A DNA stretch of 64,000 bases from Afipia clevelandensis ATCC 49720 (GCF_000336555.1 NZ_KB375281.1:1988030-2052029), one strand, 5' to 3'; numbered from the stretch's first letter, positions 1-8,677 are shown. Numbers and translations: made by a program. Notes: generated by a model not told the origin, from the sequence alone.

Positions 1-612
1 CATGGTCAGCGCCGTCACCAGCAACACCACGGTCGAGATCACGAACGGGATGCGCGGATCGTGATTGCGCAGCACGACGCCGAGATAGGGCGAGACCGCG
101 CCCGCGATGCCGTAACCGAGCATGGTGAGGCATGACAGGATCGGGATCGACGGCTTCGCCGCGAACTTGCCGAGCAGCGCGAGCGGCGGCGCGCGCAGCG
201 CGGAGGATGTGACGACCCATGTCAGCGTCAGCGCGATCAACGCGATCTTCGCATTGGGGCCGAGATCGGCGACGAACGGCAGCGCCAGGAAGGCGGCGCA
301 AGAGACAACCGTCAGCCAGATGACAACACGGCTCAATCGTCCCGCAATGGGTGTCATGCGGTCGGCGGCGATGCCCATCAGCGTGTCGGTGATGGTGAAG
401 ATCGCCTGATCGACCAGAAGGATGACGATCACGGCGCCCGGCGGCAAGCCCACCTTGGCGGCAAGCTGCGGGAGGTAGATCACATAGATTGTCCAGCCCA
501 GCGTGAAGAACAACTGCAGCAGCGCGAGATAAACGCCGACCTTGCCGGTTGGCGCATTCGCCGGCGGCGCATCCGAAGCCGCGTTCCTGTCCGCTGTACT
601 TACCTGACTCAT
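1..612 (-). CDS. MFS transporter, N-terminal part (runs off window)
   Basis: The frame opens at an ATG at 612 (MSQVSTADRN) and stays open for 204 codons to the window edge, so only the N-terminal half is visible. After a 25-residue polar cytoplasmic leader come at least five hydrophobic segments. Between the second and third, GIAADRMTPIAGR matches the MFS loop 2-3 signature (G-x3-D-R-x5-G-R). This predicts an inner-membrane secondary transporter; nothing visible fixes its substrate. The 267 bp upstream separate it from a divergent small gene. It could be a GPH or metabolite/H+ symporter-type MFS member. The 3' end lies outside the window. Confidence 0.85.
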   Translation of the reverse strand, partial: MSQVSTADRNAASDAPPANAPTGKVGVYLALLQLFFTLGWTIYVIYLPQLAAKVGLPPGAVIVILLVDQAIFTITDTLMGIAADRMTPIAGRLSRVVIWLTVVSCAAFLALPFVADLGPNAKIALIALTLTWVVTSSALRAPPLALLGKFAAKPSIPILSCLTMLGYGIAGAVSPYLGVVLRNHDPRIPFVISTVVLLVTALTM

Positions 613-879
613 CTTCACCCCGATCAGCTTACCGGTCTCCGAGACTGCGGGCTGCCTTCCGCAGACAATCCCCATTGTAGCTGTTTGACGGCGCTGCCGC
701 GAACAGGGTTCATCGAGAAATTCCATCGGGCCGCCAGACCCTTGCCGGGCGAATCGGCTTGCGGTGGAAATTTTTGCCATCCGGCGGGACTCTGTCCGAA
801 CGATTGGCTAACATCGGCGTTGATCAACACAGGGCAAGCGTAACCAAGGCAAGCTGAACAGCAGATTCGGAGCCGGACC

Positions 880-1170
880 ATGACGACGGCCAAGCCAGAG
901 ACAGCAACTCTCCCGGTTGTTTCGTTCGAGGAGCAGTTGAAGCACGCCCGCGAACTTGTGGTCGAGGGACAGCGCCTGCTGTATGTCGCCAATCGCGACC
1001 TCAAGGCCGGACGCAACGTCGTCCGGCGCACCCAGCAGCTTCTTGCCGACACCGAAAGCGTGTTCAGCGCCAAGCGCCGCCTTCAGGCCAGCACCGGATC
1101 AATCGGGCTCGGCGGCACGCCGCCCGCCTCGATAGCCTCGCCCGCCGCAAGGCAAAGATCCTCCCTGTAA
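880..1170 (+). CDS. Small hypothetical protein
   Basis: This is a 96-residue frame with GGAG eight bases before the ATG. Residues 16-68 are charged and helix-prone (EEQLKHARELVVEGQ..., then RRTQQLLADTESVFSAKRR) and look like an amphipathic coiled coil; codons there are GC-ending as in the neighbours. No signal peptide, membrane segment or known family is recognised. The last 28 codons run antisense into the 3' end of the convergent amidase and are compositionally unlike the rest (SIGLGGTPPASIASPAARQR), so the tail is probably a read-through extension. Function unknown. Confidence 0.5.
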   Translation: MTTAKPETATLPVVSFEEQLKHARELVVEGQRLLYVANRDLKAGRNVVRRTQQLLADTESVFSAKRRLQASTGSIGLGGTPPASIASPAARQRSSL

Positions 1171-2486
1171 CGCCCGGCGACGATCTGCACGCCGACCGGC
1201 ACGCGGCCGACCAGACCGGTCGACACCGTCAGCCCCGGCATGCTGATGAACGGTAGCGCGATCTGCGGCATCTGTGCCCGGATCACCCGGTGCAGCGAGG
1301 CTTCGCCCTTGAGATCGAGTTGCCACGCGAACGGCAGTTCGCCGCATGGCGGCATCACAATCACCGCGTAGGTCTCGAAGAACATTTCCCACGCGCGCAC
1401 CAGGGTCGCGCGCCGGGTCAACAGTTTTGAGAACACCGCAAGATCGAGCGAACGCGCCACCTTCTCCTGATCGCGCAGAATGGCCAGCGCGCCCGGATCG
1501 CCCTCGCGCTCGGCCATATCCCGCAGCGCATCATAGCCATCCGACAGCCAGAGTTTCATCTGCAGGTCGGCGGCTTCCGCGAACGGCGGTATCTCGGTGA
1601 TCTCCTCGACAGTCCAGCCTGCGCGCTCCAGCCGCTTTCCGGCGTCGGCGACGGCGTCGCTAACCTCCTTGACCGTCTCCAGACCGTCAGGCCGCAGACA
1701 GATCGCCGCCCGCTTCTCGCGCGCCGGGCCTTCGAAGGGCGCGGGCACCCACCACGGATCGCGCGGATCGCGCTGCGCCATGGCGTGGAAGGCGAGCCGC
1801 ACATCGCCCACGGTCCGCGCCAGCGGGCCGGATACCGCCGTAATCTGCGGGCCGATCGGCCGCTCGGGGGACGAAGCGTTGAAGGCCGGAATGCGCCCCA
1901 GCGTCGGCCGCAGGCCATGCACGCCGCAGGCATAGGCCGGATAGCGGATCGAGCCGGCGATATCGGTGCCATGGGCGATGTGCCCTATACCGGCGGTCAG
2001 CGCCGCCGCTGCGCCGCCGGACGATCCGCCGGGCGTGATCCCGGGATCGCGCGGGTTGCGCGTGTCGCCATGGACGAGATTGGTCGTGAACCAGCGGGAT
2101 GAGAACGCCGGTGTGTTGGTACGCCCGACGATGACCGCCCCCGCCTTGCGCAGGTTATCGACCACGGGACTGTTGGTCTGCGCCACAAGGTCACGCTGCA
2201 GGGCGAGGCCGTTCGTGGTAGCGAATCCGGCCTGATCGACATTGACCTTGATGGTAATCGGCACACCCGCGAGGGTCCCCGCGTCCGCGCCTTTCGCAAT
2301 CGCGGCATCGACCGCATCGGCCTGCGCCAGCGTCTCTTCCGGGCGATGAGCGATCACGGCGTTGATGGCCGGATTGACCGCATTGAGGCGGTCGATGGCG
2401 GCTGAGGCAGCCTCGCGCGCCGAGAGCTTTCTGGACCGGATCTGCGACGCAAGTTCAGTAGCGGAGAGACGCCAGATGTCGTTCAT
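1083..2486 (-). CDS. Amidase (amidase signature family)
   Basis: A 467-residue amidase-signature enzyme that hydrolyses an amide bond of unknown substrate. The Ser-cisSer-Lys triad is visible: Lys80 in TIKVNVD, cis-Ser155 in GGSSGG, and nucleophile Ser179 in GTDIAGSIR. The spacings (75 and 24 residues) are those of fatty acid amide hydrolase. No signal peptide, so it is cytoplasmic. The start chosen is the ATG at 2486 (MNDIWRLSA), which has GGGAG five bases upstream; the ATG at 2498 overlaps that GGGAG and is unlikely to be used. It lacks the GatA context (no gatB or gatC nearby), so a catabolic amidase is likelier than a tRNA amidotransferase subunit. Its 3' end overlaps the convergent small gene. 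Confidence 0.9.
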   Translation of the reverse strand: MNDIWRLSATELASQIRSRKLSAREAASAAIDRLNAVNPAINAVIAHRPEETLAQADAVDAAIAKGADAGTLAGVPITIKVNVDQAGFATTNGLALQRDLVAQTNSPVVDNLRKAGAVIVGRTNTPAFSSRWFTTNLVHGDTRNPRDPGITPGGSSGGAAAALTAGIGHIAHGTDIAGSIRYPAYACGVHGLRPTLGRIPAFNASSPERPIGPQITAVSGPLARTVGDVRLAFHAMAQRDPRDPWWVPAPFEGPAREKRAAICLRPDGLETVKEVSDAVADAGKRLERAGWTVEEITEIPPFAEAADLQMKLWLSDGYDALRDMAEREGDPGALAILRDQEKVARSLDLAVFSKLLTRRATLVRAWEMFFETYAVIVMPPCGELPFAWQLDLKGEASLHRVIRAQMPQIALPFISMPGLTVSTGLVGRVPVGVQIVAGRYREDLCLAAGEAIEAGGVPPSPIDPVLA

Positions 2487-2639
2487 TTCAACTCCCATTC
2501 AACTGTTATTGGCGCTTCGATGGCGCGGCCTTATAGTCGGGGACAAAATACCCGCACGCAATGATTGCCCGTTCATTTGCCCATGACAAGGCCGCCGTCC
2601 CGGTGGCCGTTCTGCATTCATACAATCAGGATTTCGGCC

Positions 2640-2999
2640 ATGAAGACTCTCATCGTTTCCGCCCTCGCAGCGATCCTTTTCAGCACCGCCGCCGCCAGCG
2701 CCGCCGGCCCCGGCGACAAGGTGAAAATCACCATCGAGAAATGGCGCAAGCCCGGCACCAACAATGTCGGCACCGCGGATATCAGCGTCACCAACGACAA
2801 TGATTTTACGGTGAAGGATATCCGCGTCGGCTGTGACTACATGTCGAAGACCGGCGGCCGCAAGATCGAGACCGACCAGCGGCTGTCCGTCACGGTCAAG
2901 GCGAAGACCACCAAGCTGTTCAAGAAGGTCAAGTTTCCGTACATCGACCAGGAGACAGCGGCAGGATCGTGCAAGGTCGAAAGCGCGGCGCAGGGATAA
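2640..2999 (+). CDS. Small secreted protein, function unknown
   Basis: 119 residues. The N-terminus MKTLIVSALAAILFSTAAASA is a classical Sec signal peptide with an AxA-type cleavage site near residue 21, so the mature protein of about 98 residues is periplasmic or secreted. The mature part alternates short beta-like stretches (VKITIEKW, GTADISVTND, VKDIRVGCD) and has two cysteines (in RVGCDY and GSCKVE) that could form a disulfide; it is Lys-rich. The start at 2640 is preferred over the upstream in-frame ATG at 2565, whose extra 25 residues would bury the signal peptide. It stands alone between the amidase and the TTT operon. No family recognised. Confidence 0.75.
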   Translation: MKTLIVSALAAILFSTAAASAAGPGDKVKITIEKWRKPGTNNVGTADISVTNDNDFTVKDIRVGCDYMSKTGGRKIETDQRLSVTVKAKTTKLFKKVKFPYIDQETAAGSCKVESAAQG

Positions 3000-3005
3000 G
3001 TTCTT

Positions 3006-3081
3006 CGTCATTGCAAGCGAAGCGAAGCAATCCAGAGAAAAAAGCTGGATTGCTTCGTCGCAAGTGCTCCTCGCAATGACG
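3006..3081. repeat. Palindromic intergenic repeat, CGTCATTGC family (copy 1)
   Basis: The outer arms read CGTCATTGC and GCAATGACG. Inside is a perfect 10-bp stem (AGCAATCCAG at 3026-3035, CTGGATTGCT at 3045-3054) with an A-rich loop. The element fills the gap between the convergent secreted-protein gene and tctA, where it could form a hairpin in either transcript. Related copies lie at 8552-8645 and 28486-28562. Confidence 0.85.
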
Positions 3082-3085
3082 ACCG

Positions 3086-4600
3086 CTACGCCCTTGCAGG
3101 ACTTTCCTTCTTGCTGGCGAAACTGGCGAAGATCCGGTCAATCACCGGCCAGAACAGCAGCACAATCGCCAGCGTGGTGATGGTGCCCACAAGGCCGTTG
3201 GACCAGAACACCTTGATGCTGCCGCCCGAACCGATCATGGCGAGACGGAATGCGTCTTCCGCGCGGCTGCCGAGCACCAGTGCCAGCGTGAACGGCGCCA
3301 GCGGGATGCCGATCTTCTTGAACACATAGCCGACCACGCCGAACAGCAGCATCAGCCAGATATCGAACATCGCGTTCTGGATCGCGTAAGCGCCGATGGC
3401 GCAGGACACCACGATCATCGGCGCAATCGCCGCGAAAGGCACGCGCAGGATCGAAGCGAAGATCGGCACCGTGGTCAGCACCAGAACCAGACCGACGACG
3501 TTGCCGAGATACATCGAGGCGATCAGGCCCCAGACGAAATCCTTGTGCTCGACGAACAGCAACGGACCGGGATTGAGACCCCAGACCATCAGGCCGCCGA
3601 GCAGGATCGCGGCAGTGCCGGAGCCCGGAATGCCGAGCGCGAGCATCGGCAGCAGCGCGGCGGTACCCGACGCATGGGCGGCGGTCTCCGGCGCGAACAC
3701 GCCCTCGATGCGGCCCTTGCCGAAAGATTCCTTGTCCTTGGAAAAACGCTTGGCGAGATTGTAGCCCATGAAGGAGGCAGCGATTGCGCCGCCCGGCGTG
3801 ATCCCGAGCCAGCAGCCGATCACCGATGAGCGGATCAGCGTCGCCCAGTATTTCGGCAGATCCATCCAGACATTGAGAACGGTGCGCAGGCTGATGCGCG
3901 CCGCATGGCCGCGCAGCGCGAGCCGCTCTTCCATGGTGAGCAGGATTTCGCTGATGCCGAACAGGCCGATCACCGCGACCAGGAAGTTGATGCCACGCAT
4001 CAGGTCGGTCGACTCGAATGTCATGCGCAACTGGCCCGACACCGTGTCGAGGCCGACACCGGCCAATAGCAGGCCCAGCGCCATCGAGATGATGGTCTTG
4101 TGCTTGGCTTCACGGCCAAGGCCGACAAACGAGCAGAAGGTGAGCAGGTAAACCGCGAAGAATTCCGGCGGGCCGAACTTCAGCGCGAAAGTGGAAATGG
4201 CGGGCGCGAGGAACGTAATCAGCATCACCGCGACCAGCGAGCCGATGAACGACGAGGTGAACGCGGCCGTCAGCGCTTCCGCCGCCCTGCCCTGCTGCGC
4301 CATCGGATAACCGTCAAAAGTGGTCGCGACCGACCACGCTTCGCCGGGGATGTTGAACAGGATCGAAGTGATCGCGCCGCCGAACAGCGCGCCCCAGTAG
4401 ATGCAGGACAGCATCACGATGGCCGAGGTCGGGTCCATCGAGAATGTCAGCGGCAGCAGGATCGCGACACCGTTGGGGCCGCCGAGCCCCGGCAGCACGC
4501 CGACGAAAATGCCGAGCACCAGCCCGACCATCATCAAGGCGAGAATCTTCCAGGTGAAAAGAACCGCGAAGCCGTGAAACAGAAGGCCGAGTGCTTCCAT
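3086..4600 (-). CDS. tctA: TTT transporter large permease TctA
   Basis: 504 residues, the usual length of TctA (DUF112). It is the large inner-membrane subunit of a tripartite tricarboxylate transporter, which imports organic anions delivered by a periplasmic TctC protein using an ion gradient. It shows about ten to twelve hydrophobic segments and the family's early glycine-rich motif (GVLPGLGGPNG, about residues 34-44), with a related ITPGGAIAA repeat near the middle. It is the last gene of tctC-tctB-tctA, 21 bp after tctB. The substrate cannot be read from sequence; the nearby hydroxyacid dehydrogenase and aminotransferase suggest a small hydroxy- or dicarboxylate (inference). Confidence 0.95.
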   Translation of the reverse strand: MEALGLLFHGFAVLFTWKILALMMVGLVLGIFVGVLPGLGGPNGVAILLPLTFSMDPTSAIVMLSCIYWGALFGGAITSILFNIPGEAWSVATTFDGYPMAQQGRAAEALTAAFTSSFIGSLVAVMLITFLAPAISTFALKFGPPEFFAVYLLTFCSFVGLGREAKHKTIISMALGLLLAGVGLDTVSGQLRMTFESTDLMRGINFLVAVIGLFGISEILLTMEERLALRGHAARISLRTVLNVWMDLPKYWATLIRSSVIGCWLGITPGGAIAASFMGYNLAKRFSKDKESFGKGRIEGVFAPETAAHASGTAALLPMLALGIPGSGTAAILLGGLMVWGLNPGPLLFVEHKDFVWGLIASMYLGNVVGLVLVLTTVPIFASILRVPFAAIAPMIVVSCAIGAYAIQNAMFDIWLMLLFGVVGYVFKKIGIPLAPFTLALVLGSRAEDAFRLAMIGSGGSIKVFWSNGLVGTITTLAIVLLFWPVIDRIFASFASKKESPARA

Positions 4601-4621
4601 GATCGTGTCCCCTCTTCCGGC

Positions 4622-5161
4622 CTAGCGTCCGAAGGCCGCTTCGAGCGGTCCCTTCGGCATGATGACGTCAAAGGCGATGTCGAATGTCACGAACATGATC
4701 GCGACGAAGATGAACGCGGTCAGCAGCGACTTCCACCATGCGATCTTGCCGGTGATGCCCATGAAGCCCGCGACCAAAAGGAAGCTCGCGACATAAAGGC
4801 CGAGCCACTGCATCGCGAGGCAGAACAGCAGTGTTGGCACGAACACCTGCAGCACACGTCCGAGCTGCGCGCGGGTAACGAACGTCTCCGTTCCCTCGCT
4901 GCGCTTGAGCGCGACGCTTACCAGGCCGAACAGCGCCGCGCCGCCCAGGATGATCGACAGATAGAACGGGAAATAGCCGGCCTGCGGGCCGGTATCGTCC
5001 CACGATGCGCCGGTGCGCCAGTTGTCCCACCCCAGCAGCGCGGCGAGCGCGAGCAGGACCACCATGACAGCCATTTCGACGGTGCGGTTGTTGACGACCG
5101 CTGGCGAATTCTCATCCGGCGCGTTCGGATCGTCGACGACGATTTCAATGTCCTTGGCCAT
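4622..5161 (-). CDS. tctB: TTT transporter small permease TctB
   Basis: A 179-residue protein with four predicted membrane helices (about residues 28-48, 64-84, 99-125 and 148-168) separated by short loops, as in TctB family members. The N-terminal 25 residues are acidic and cytoplasmic (AKDIEIVVDDPNAPDE). It partners TctA in the inner membrane. It lies between tctC and tctA on the same strand; the 147-bp gap to tctC contains two hairpins, which may set the ratio of binding protein to permease. Confidence 0.92.
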   Translation of the reverse strand: MAKDIEIVVDDPNAPDENSPAVVNNRTVEMAVMVVLLALAALLGWDNWRTGASWDDTGPQAGYFPFYLSIILGGAALFGLVSVALKRSEGTETFVTRAQLGRVLQVFVPTLLFCLAMQWLGLYVASFLLVAGFMGITGKIAWWKSLLTAFIFVAIMFVTFDIAFDVIMPKGPLEAAFGR

Positions 5162-5210
5162 GGGTCACGCATCTCGCTGGCTGAAGCCTCGACCCGCGTG
5201 CGGGGAGAGG

Positions 5211-5301
5211 CCGAACCGCGCATGCGGTTCGGGTGAAGGCAAATCGGGTGAAACTGAAATTCCGGTACGTGCTCCCTCACCCCGCGAACGGAGTGAGGGA
5301 G
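5211..5301. repeat. Two hairpins between tctC and tctB
   Basis: 5211-5232 is a 9-bp stem (CCGAACCGC / GCGGTTCGG) with a GCAT loop. 5272-5301 is a second 9-bp stem (CTCCCTCAC / GTGAGGGAG). Neither is followed by a T-run on the transcribed strand, so they look like intercistronic stability or partial-attenuation hairpins, or remnants of palindromic repeats, rather than true terminators. Confidence 0.6.
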
Positions 5302-5308
5302 GAGCGCA

Positions 5309-6289
5309 TCACTTCGCGACGAAACCCGCTTCGGTCATCAGCGACTTGTTCAGGGCGTCGTCTTCCTCAAGGAATTTGAGCATGTCCTTGCCGTTGATAT
5401 AGACCGGCTTCAGAGCCTGCTTCTCCATATATTCCTTGTATTCGGCGGTCTGCGTCACCTTCTTGAACAGGTCGTCGTAGAATGCGGTCTGCTCGGGCGT
5501 GACCTTGCCGGGAAGGAACATCGCGCGCAGCATCAGATACTGCATGTCCAGGCCTTCTTCCTTGCAGGTCGGAATGTCGTTCCACGACTGCGTTTCGGTG
5601 ACCTTGGTCTTGTATGAAATGCGTTCCTTGTCGAACACGCAGAGTGCACGGACCTGACCGGCGCGCCAGACCTCAAGGTTCTCCGACGGATTGTTGACGT
5701 TCGACTCGGTGTGGTTGCCGACGAGCTGGGTCGCAGCCTCGCCACCCGACTTGTAAGGCAGGTAGGAGAACTTCGCGCCGGTCTTCTTTTCCATGAAGAC
5801 GGTGAGCACGTGGTCTTCACGCTTCGAACCGGTACCGCCCATCTTGAACGGGGTGCTCGAGGCCTTGGCGGCGGCGATGAACTCCTTCACCGTCTTCGGG
5901 CCGGAGGCGCTGTCCCACAGCACGAACTGGTCCATCGCGATCACCGACACCGGCGTGAGATCGCGCCAGTTGAACGGAATCTTCGCCGACAGCGGCAGCA
6001 TGTAGATCAGCGAATAGGCAATCAGCACCTTGTTGGCATCGCCGTCGCTGCCCTTCATGTACATCAGCGCTTCCGCGCCCGACGCGCCACCCTTCAGCGA
6101 CACGATGACCGGCTGCTTCATCAGATTGTTCTTCTGAATCGCGGCCTGCATCATGCGCGCCATCTGGTCGGACGCACCGCCCGCGCCAGCCGCGACCACG
6201 ATTTCCACCGGCTTGGCCGGCTCCCAGGCCATCGCCGGCGTCGCCGCCAGCAGCGCAAGCACACTCGTCGCCCTGATGAGATTCTTCAT
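5309..6289 (-). CDS. tctC: TTT transporter periplasmic binding protein TctC (Bug family)
   Basis: 326 residues. The signal peptide MKNLIRATSVLALLAATPAMA (cleaved before WEPAKPVE) sends it to the periplasm, where it captures the anion and delivers it to TctAB. Bug-family features include the first-strand motif KPVEIVVAAGAGGASDQMAR, whose glycines line the carboxylate pocket, and the TGSKREDH region. It is the first gene of tctCBA, about 100 bp after the upstream aminotransferase gene on the same strand, so co-transcription is possible. The ligand is unknown; Bug proteins bind diverse carboxylates. Confidence 0.93.
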   Translation of the reverse strand: MKNLIRATSVLALLAATPAMAWEPAKPVEIVVAAGAGGASDQMARMMQAAIQKNNLMKQPVIVSLKGGASGAEALMYMKGSDGDANKVLIAYSLIYMLPLSAKIPFNWRDLTPVSVIAMDQFVLWDSASGPKTVKEFIAAAKASSTPFKMGGTGSKREDHVLTVFMEKKTGAKFSYLPYKSGGEAATQLVGNHTESNVNNPSENLEVWRAGQVRALCVFDKERISYKTKVTETQSWNDIPTCKEEGLDMQYLMLRAMFLPGKVTPEQTAFYDDLFKKVTQTAEYKEYMEKQALKPVYINGKDMLKFLEEDDALNKSLMTEAGFVAK

Positions 6290-6392
6290 GCCGTCTCCTC
6301 CTTGGTTTCCCGTTTGGCCGGGCGTGCGCCAGACCTTGTTGATGTGTCCGCTATGCTGCGGACTGTGAATTCAGAGCCGTCACGCCACCGCG

Positions 6393-7598
6393 TTACGCCA
6401 CTGCCGCCTTCGCCCGCGTCCCGGATCGACCGGTCAGCACATCCATCGCCGCCAGCACGCCGCCCTTCTTGTGCGGCACCTTGGCGAGATCGAGCGCCAT
6501 TTCGACACCGGACAGCGTACCCATCAGCATCAGGTCATTGAAGTGCCCGAGATGGCCGATGCGGAACACCTTGCCCTTGATCTTGCTGAGGCCGGCGCCG
6601 AGCGACATGTCGAAATTGTCGAGCGTCACCTTGCGGAACTGATCGGCATCATGCCCCTCGGGCATCACCACCGCGGTGAGGATCGGCGAGTATTCACGCG
6701 AATCGAGACAGAGATTTTCGAGGCCCCATGCGTCCACCGCCGCGCGGGTCGCAGCCGAATAGCGCTTGTGACGGGTGAACACATTGTCCAGCCCCTCTTC
6801 CAGCAGCATCGCGATGGCTTCCTTCAGGCCATAGAGCATATTGGTCGCGGGCGTGTAGGACCATGACCCGCTCTTGTTGGCGGCGATGATCTCGTGCCAG
6901 TCCCAATAGGAGCGCAGCGAAGCATTCTTCTTCGAGGCCTCCAACGCCTTGTCCGACACCGCGTTGAAGCCGAGACCCGGCGGCAGCATGAGGCCCTTCT
7001 GCGAACAGGACACGGTGACGTCGACACCCCAGCCATCGTGATCGTATTCGATGGAGCCGAGCGACGAGATGGTATCAACCAGCAGCAGCGCCGGATGCCT
7101 GGCGCTGTCGATCGCCTTGCGGATTTCGGGAATGCGGCTGGTGACGCCGGTGGAGGTCTCGTTGTGAACCACCATCACCGCCTTGATGGCGTGACTCTTG
7201 TCCTTGGCCAGATGCGCCGCGATGTCCTCCGGCTTTGCGCCATGGCGCCAGTCGCCCGGAATGAATTCAACATCGAGCTTCAGCTTGTCGGCCATCGCGC
7301 GCCACAGCGTCGCGAAGTGTCCGGTCTCGACCATCAGCACCTTGTCGCCCGGCGACAGCGTGTTGACGATGGCGGCTTCCCACGCACCGGTGCCCGAGGA
7401 CGGATAAATGATGACAGGATTTTTCGTCTTGAAGACCTTCTTCGACGCGGCAAGCACATCCAGACCGAGTTGCGCGAATTCAGGGCCGCGGTGATCAATG
7501 GTCGGCATGTCCATCGCGCGGAGCACACGATCAGGGACATTGGTCGGCCCCGGGATCTGGAGAAAATGCCGTCCGGTATGGACAGAGGCGTTGGACAT
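6393..7598 (-). CDS. PLP aminotransferase, alanine/serine-glyoxylate type (class V)
   Basis: 401 residues, class V fold. Expected reaction: transfer of an amino group from Ser or Ala to glyoxylate, giving glycine. Visible marks are GPTNVP near the N-terminus, the phosphate-cup SSGTGAWEA (68-76), Asp175 in LLVDTISS, which contacts the PLP pyridine nitrogen, and the Schiff-base Lys201 in CSQKGLMLPPG. The start is the ATG at 7598 (MSNASVHTG) with GGGAG ten bases upstream; a 20-residue upstream extension is not protein-like. It precedes tctCBA and is divergent from the GntR gene. With the neighbouring hydroxyacid dehydrogenase it could remove glyoxylate or a related 2-oxoacid (inference). Confidence 0.9.
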   Translation of the reverse strand: MSNASVHTGRHFLQIPGPTNVPDRVLRAMDMPTIDHRGPEFAQLGLDVLAASKKVFKTKNPVIIYPSSGTGAWEAAIVNTLSPGDKVLMVETGHFATLWRAMADKLKLDVEFIPGDWRHGAKPEDIAAHLAKDKSHAIKAVMVVHNETSTGVTSRIPEIRKAIDSARHPALLLVDTISSLGSIEYDHDGWGVDVTVSCSQKGLMLPPGLGFNAVSDKALEASKKNASLRSYWDWHEIIAANKSGSWSYTPATNMLYGLKEAIAMLLEEGLDNVFTRHKRYSAATRAAVDAWGLENLCLDSREYSPILTAVVMPEGHDADQFRKVTLDNFDMSLGAGLSKIKGKVFRIGHLGHFNDLMLMGTLSGVEMALDLAKVPHKKGGVLAAMDVLTGRSGTRAKAAVA

Positions 7599-7803
7599 TG
7601 ATCGGCGCTCCCTCAGGCTTTTGTTTACAAATTTGCATGCAATTTTTGTGCATCGCAAACTATTTCCAATTTCAAATTGTATTCATAATTTTGTTTCTGA
7701 CAACAAGAAAATCGAGTATTACTCGTTTAACAAAGGAAAAACCTGCCAATCATGCGGTTTTTGAATATGCTACGGCAGATCACTGCCTTGGAGGATGTGC
7801 ATT
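7599..7803. promoter_or_regulatory. Divergent promoter region, aminotransferase / gntR
   Basis: An AT-rich 205-bp gap between divergent genes in otherwise GC-rich DNA. It contains TTGTTTACAA (7621-7630), a good fit to the tnGTnnACna operator pattern of FadR-subfamily GntR proteins, plus the palindromes TTGCATGCAA (7633-7642) and CAATTTcAAATTG (7667-7679). The first lies 23 bp upstream of the aminotransferase start and could block its transcription. Operator function is inferred from pattern only. Confidence 0.5.
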
Positions 7804-8541
7804 TTGAATAATCTTTTGCGTGCAAACTCCCTTGAGGTTGTCGAAACCTCCCCCGCGTCCCTGCACGACGATCTGCTTGGCCAGATCCGTGACTTTATTG
7901 TCGAGGGCCATCTCGAGCCGGGCAGCCGCATTCCCGAGCGTGAACTGTGCGAGCGGTTCAACGTCTCGCGCACGCCGCTGCGCGAAGCCTTGAAGGTGCT
8001 GGCGTCGGAAGGCCTGATCGAACTGTTGCCCAATCGCGGCGCGCGCGTACGGCAGTTTTCCGAACAGGATATCCGGCATCTGTTCGAGCTGATCGCCGGC
8101 CTCGATGCCCTCGCCGGCCGCGCGGCCTGCGAGCGCATTTCCGACGACGACATCGCACAGATCGAGCGCATGCATCTGGAAATGTACAGTCATTACATCC
8201 GGCAAGAACTGGCCGATTACTTCCGGCTCAACCAGAAGATTCATCAGGCCATCGTGGATGCCGCTGCGAACCCGTTCCTGAGTTCGAGCTACGCCACTGC
8301 CAACGCCATGGTTCGCCGCCTGCGCTATTCCGCCAATCTCGTGCGCCGCGACCGCCTGAGCGATGCGATGCGCGAACACGAAGCCATTGTGGACGCTCTG
8401 CGCCGCCGCGACGGCGACGAACTCAGCAAGCTGATGTTCGATCACATGCGCGGCAAGTGCGAAGCGGTCTGCGAATACATGCGCGAACACCAGCCGAGCG
8501 GGCGCGCGGCGGATGTGTCCACGCTGCGCGAGGAAAATTGA
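7804..8541 (+). CDS. GntR-family regulator, FadR/FCD subfamily
   Basis: About 245 residues. An N-terminal winged helix (roughly residues 18-85; ERELCERFNVSRTPLREALKVLASEGLIEL is the GntR signature stretch) is followed by an all-helical FCD ligand domain with likely metal ligands in the HxxIVDAA and REHEAIVDAL helices. FCD regulators usually sense organic acids. GGAGG at 7790-7794 abuts the ATG at 7795, which leaves no spacing, but sits nine bases before a TTG at 7804; the TTG is therefore preferred, with ATG 7795 as the alternative. It is divergent from the aminotransferase/tct genes and precedes the dehydrogenase operon, so it probably controls both. Confidence 0.88.
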   Translation: MNNLLRANSLEVVETSPASLHDDLLGQIRDFIVEGHLEPGSRIPERELCERFNVSRTPLREALKVLASEGLIELLPNRGARVRQFSEQDIRHLFELIAGLDALAGRAACERISDDDIAQIERMHLEMYSHYIRQELADYFRLNQKIHQAIVDAAANPFLSSSYATANAMVRRLRYSANLVRRDRLSDAMREHEAIVDALRRRDGDELSKLMFDHMRGKCEAVCEYMREHQPSGRAADVSTLREEN

Positions 8542-8551
8542 CGTTGCTGCT

Positions 8552-8645
8552 CGTCATTGCGAGCGAAGCGACGAAGGCAGAGAAACTCCCTCTCCCCGAT
8601 GGGGAGAGGTGAAGAAAGAGCGAGTTCGCTTCGCTCGCAATGACG
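8552..8645. repeat. Palindromic intergenic repeat, CGTCATTGC family (copy 2, composite)
   Basis: Perfect 20-bp inverted arms (8552-8571 and 8626-8645, CGTCATTGCGAGCGAAGCGA and its complement) enclose a second, unrelated hairpin (CCTCTCCCC-gat-GGGGAGAGG, about 8589-8609). It occupies most of the gap between gntR and the dehydrogenase gene. The nested structure suggests two repeat families merged. Confidence 0.85.
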
Positions 8646-8677
8646 ACTTTTAGGGCCCCCAGAGTACCGAGAACCAC

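Noticed and set aside
4100-5236. 378-codon plus-strand open frame
   Set aside because: Antisense to tctA and tctB; Arg/His/Gln/Glu-rich with no domain. A shadow of GC-rich coding DNA.
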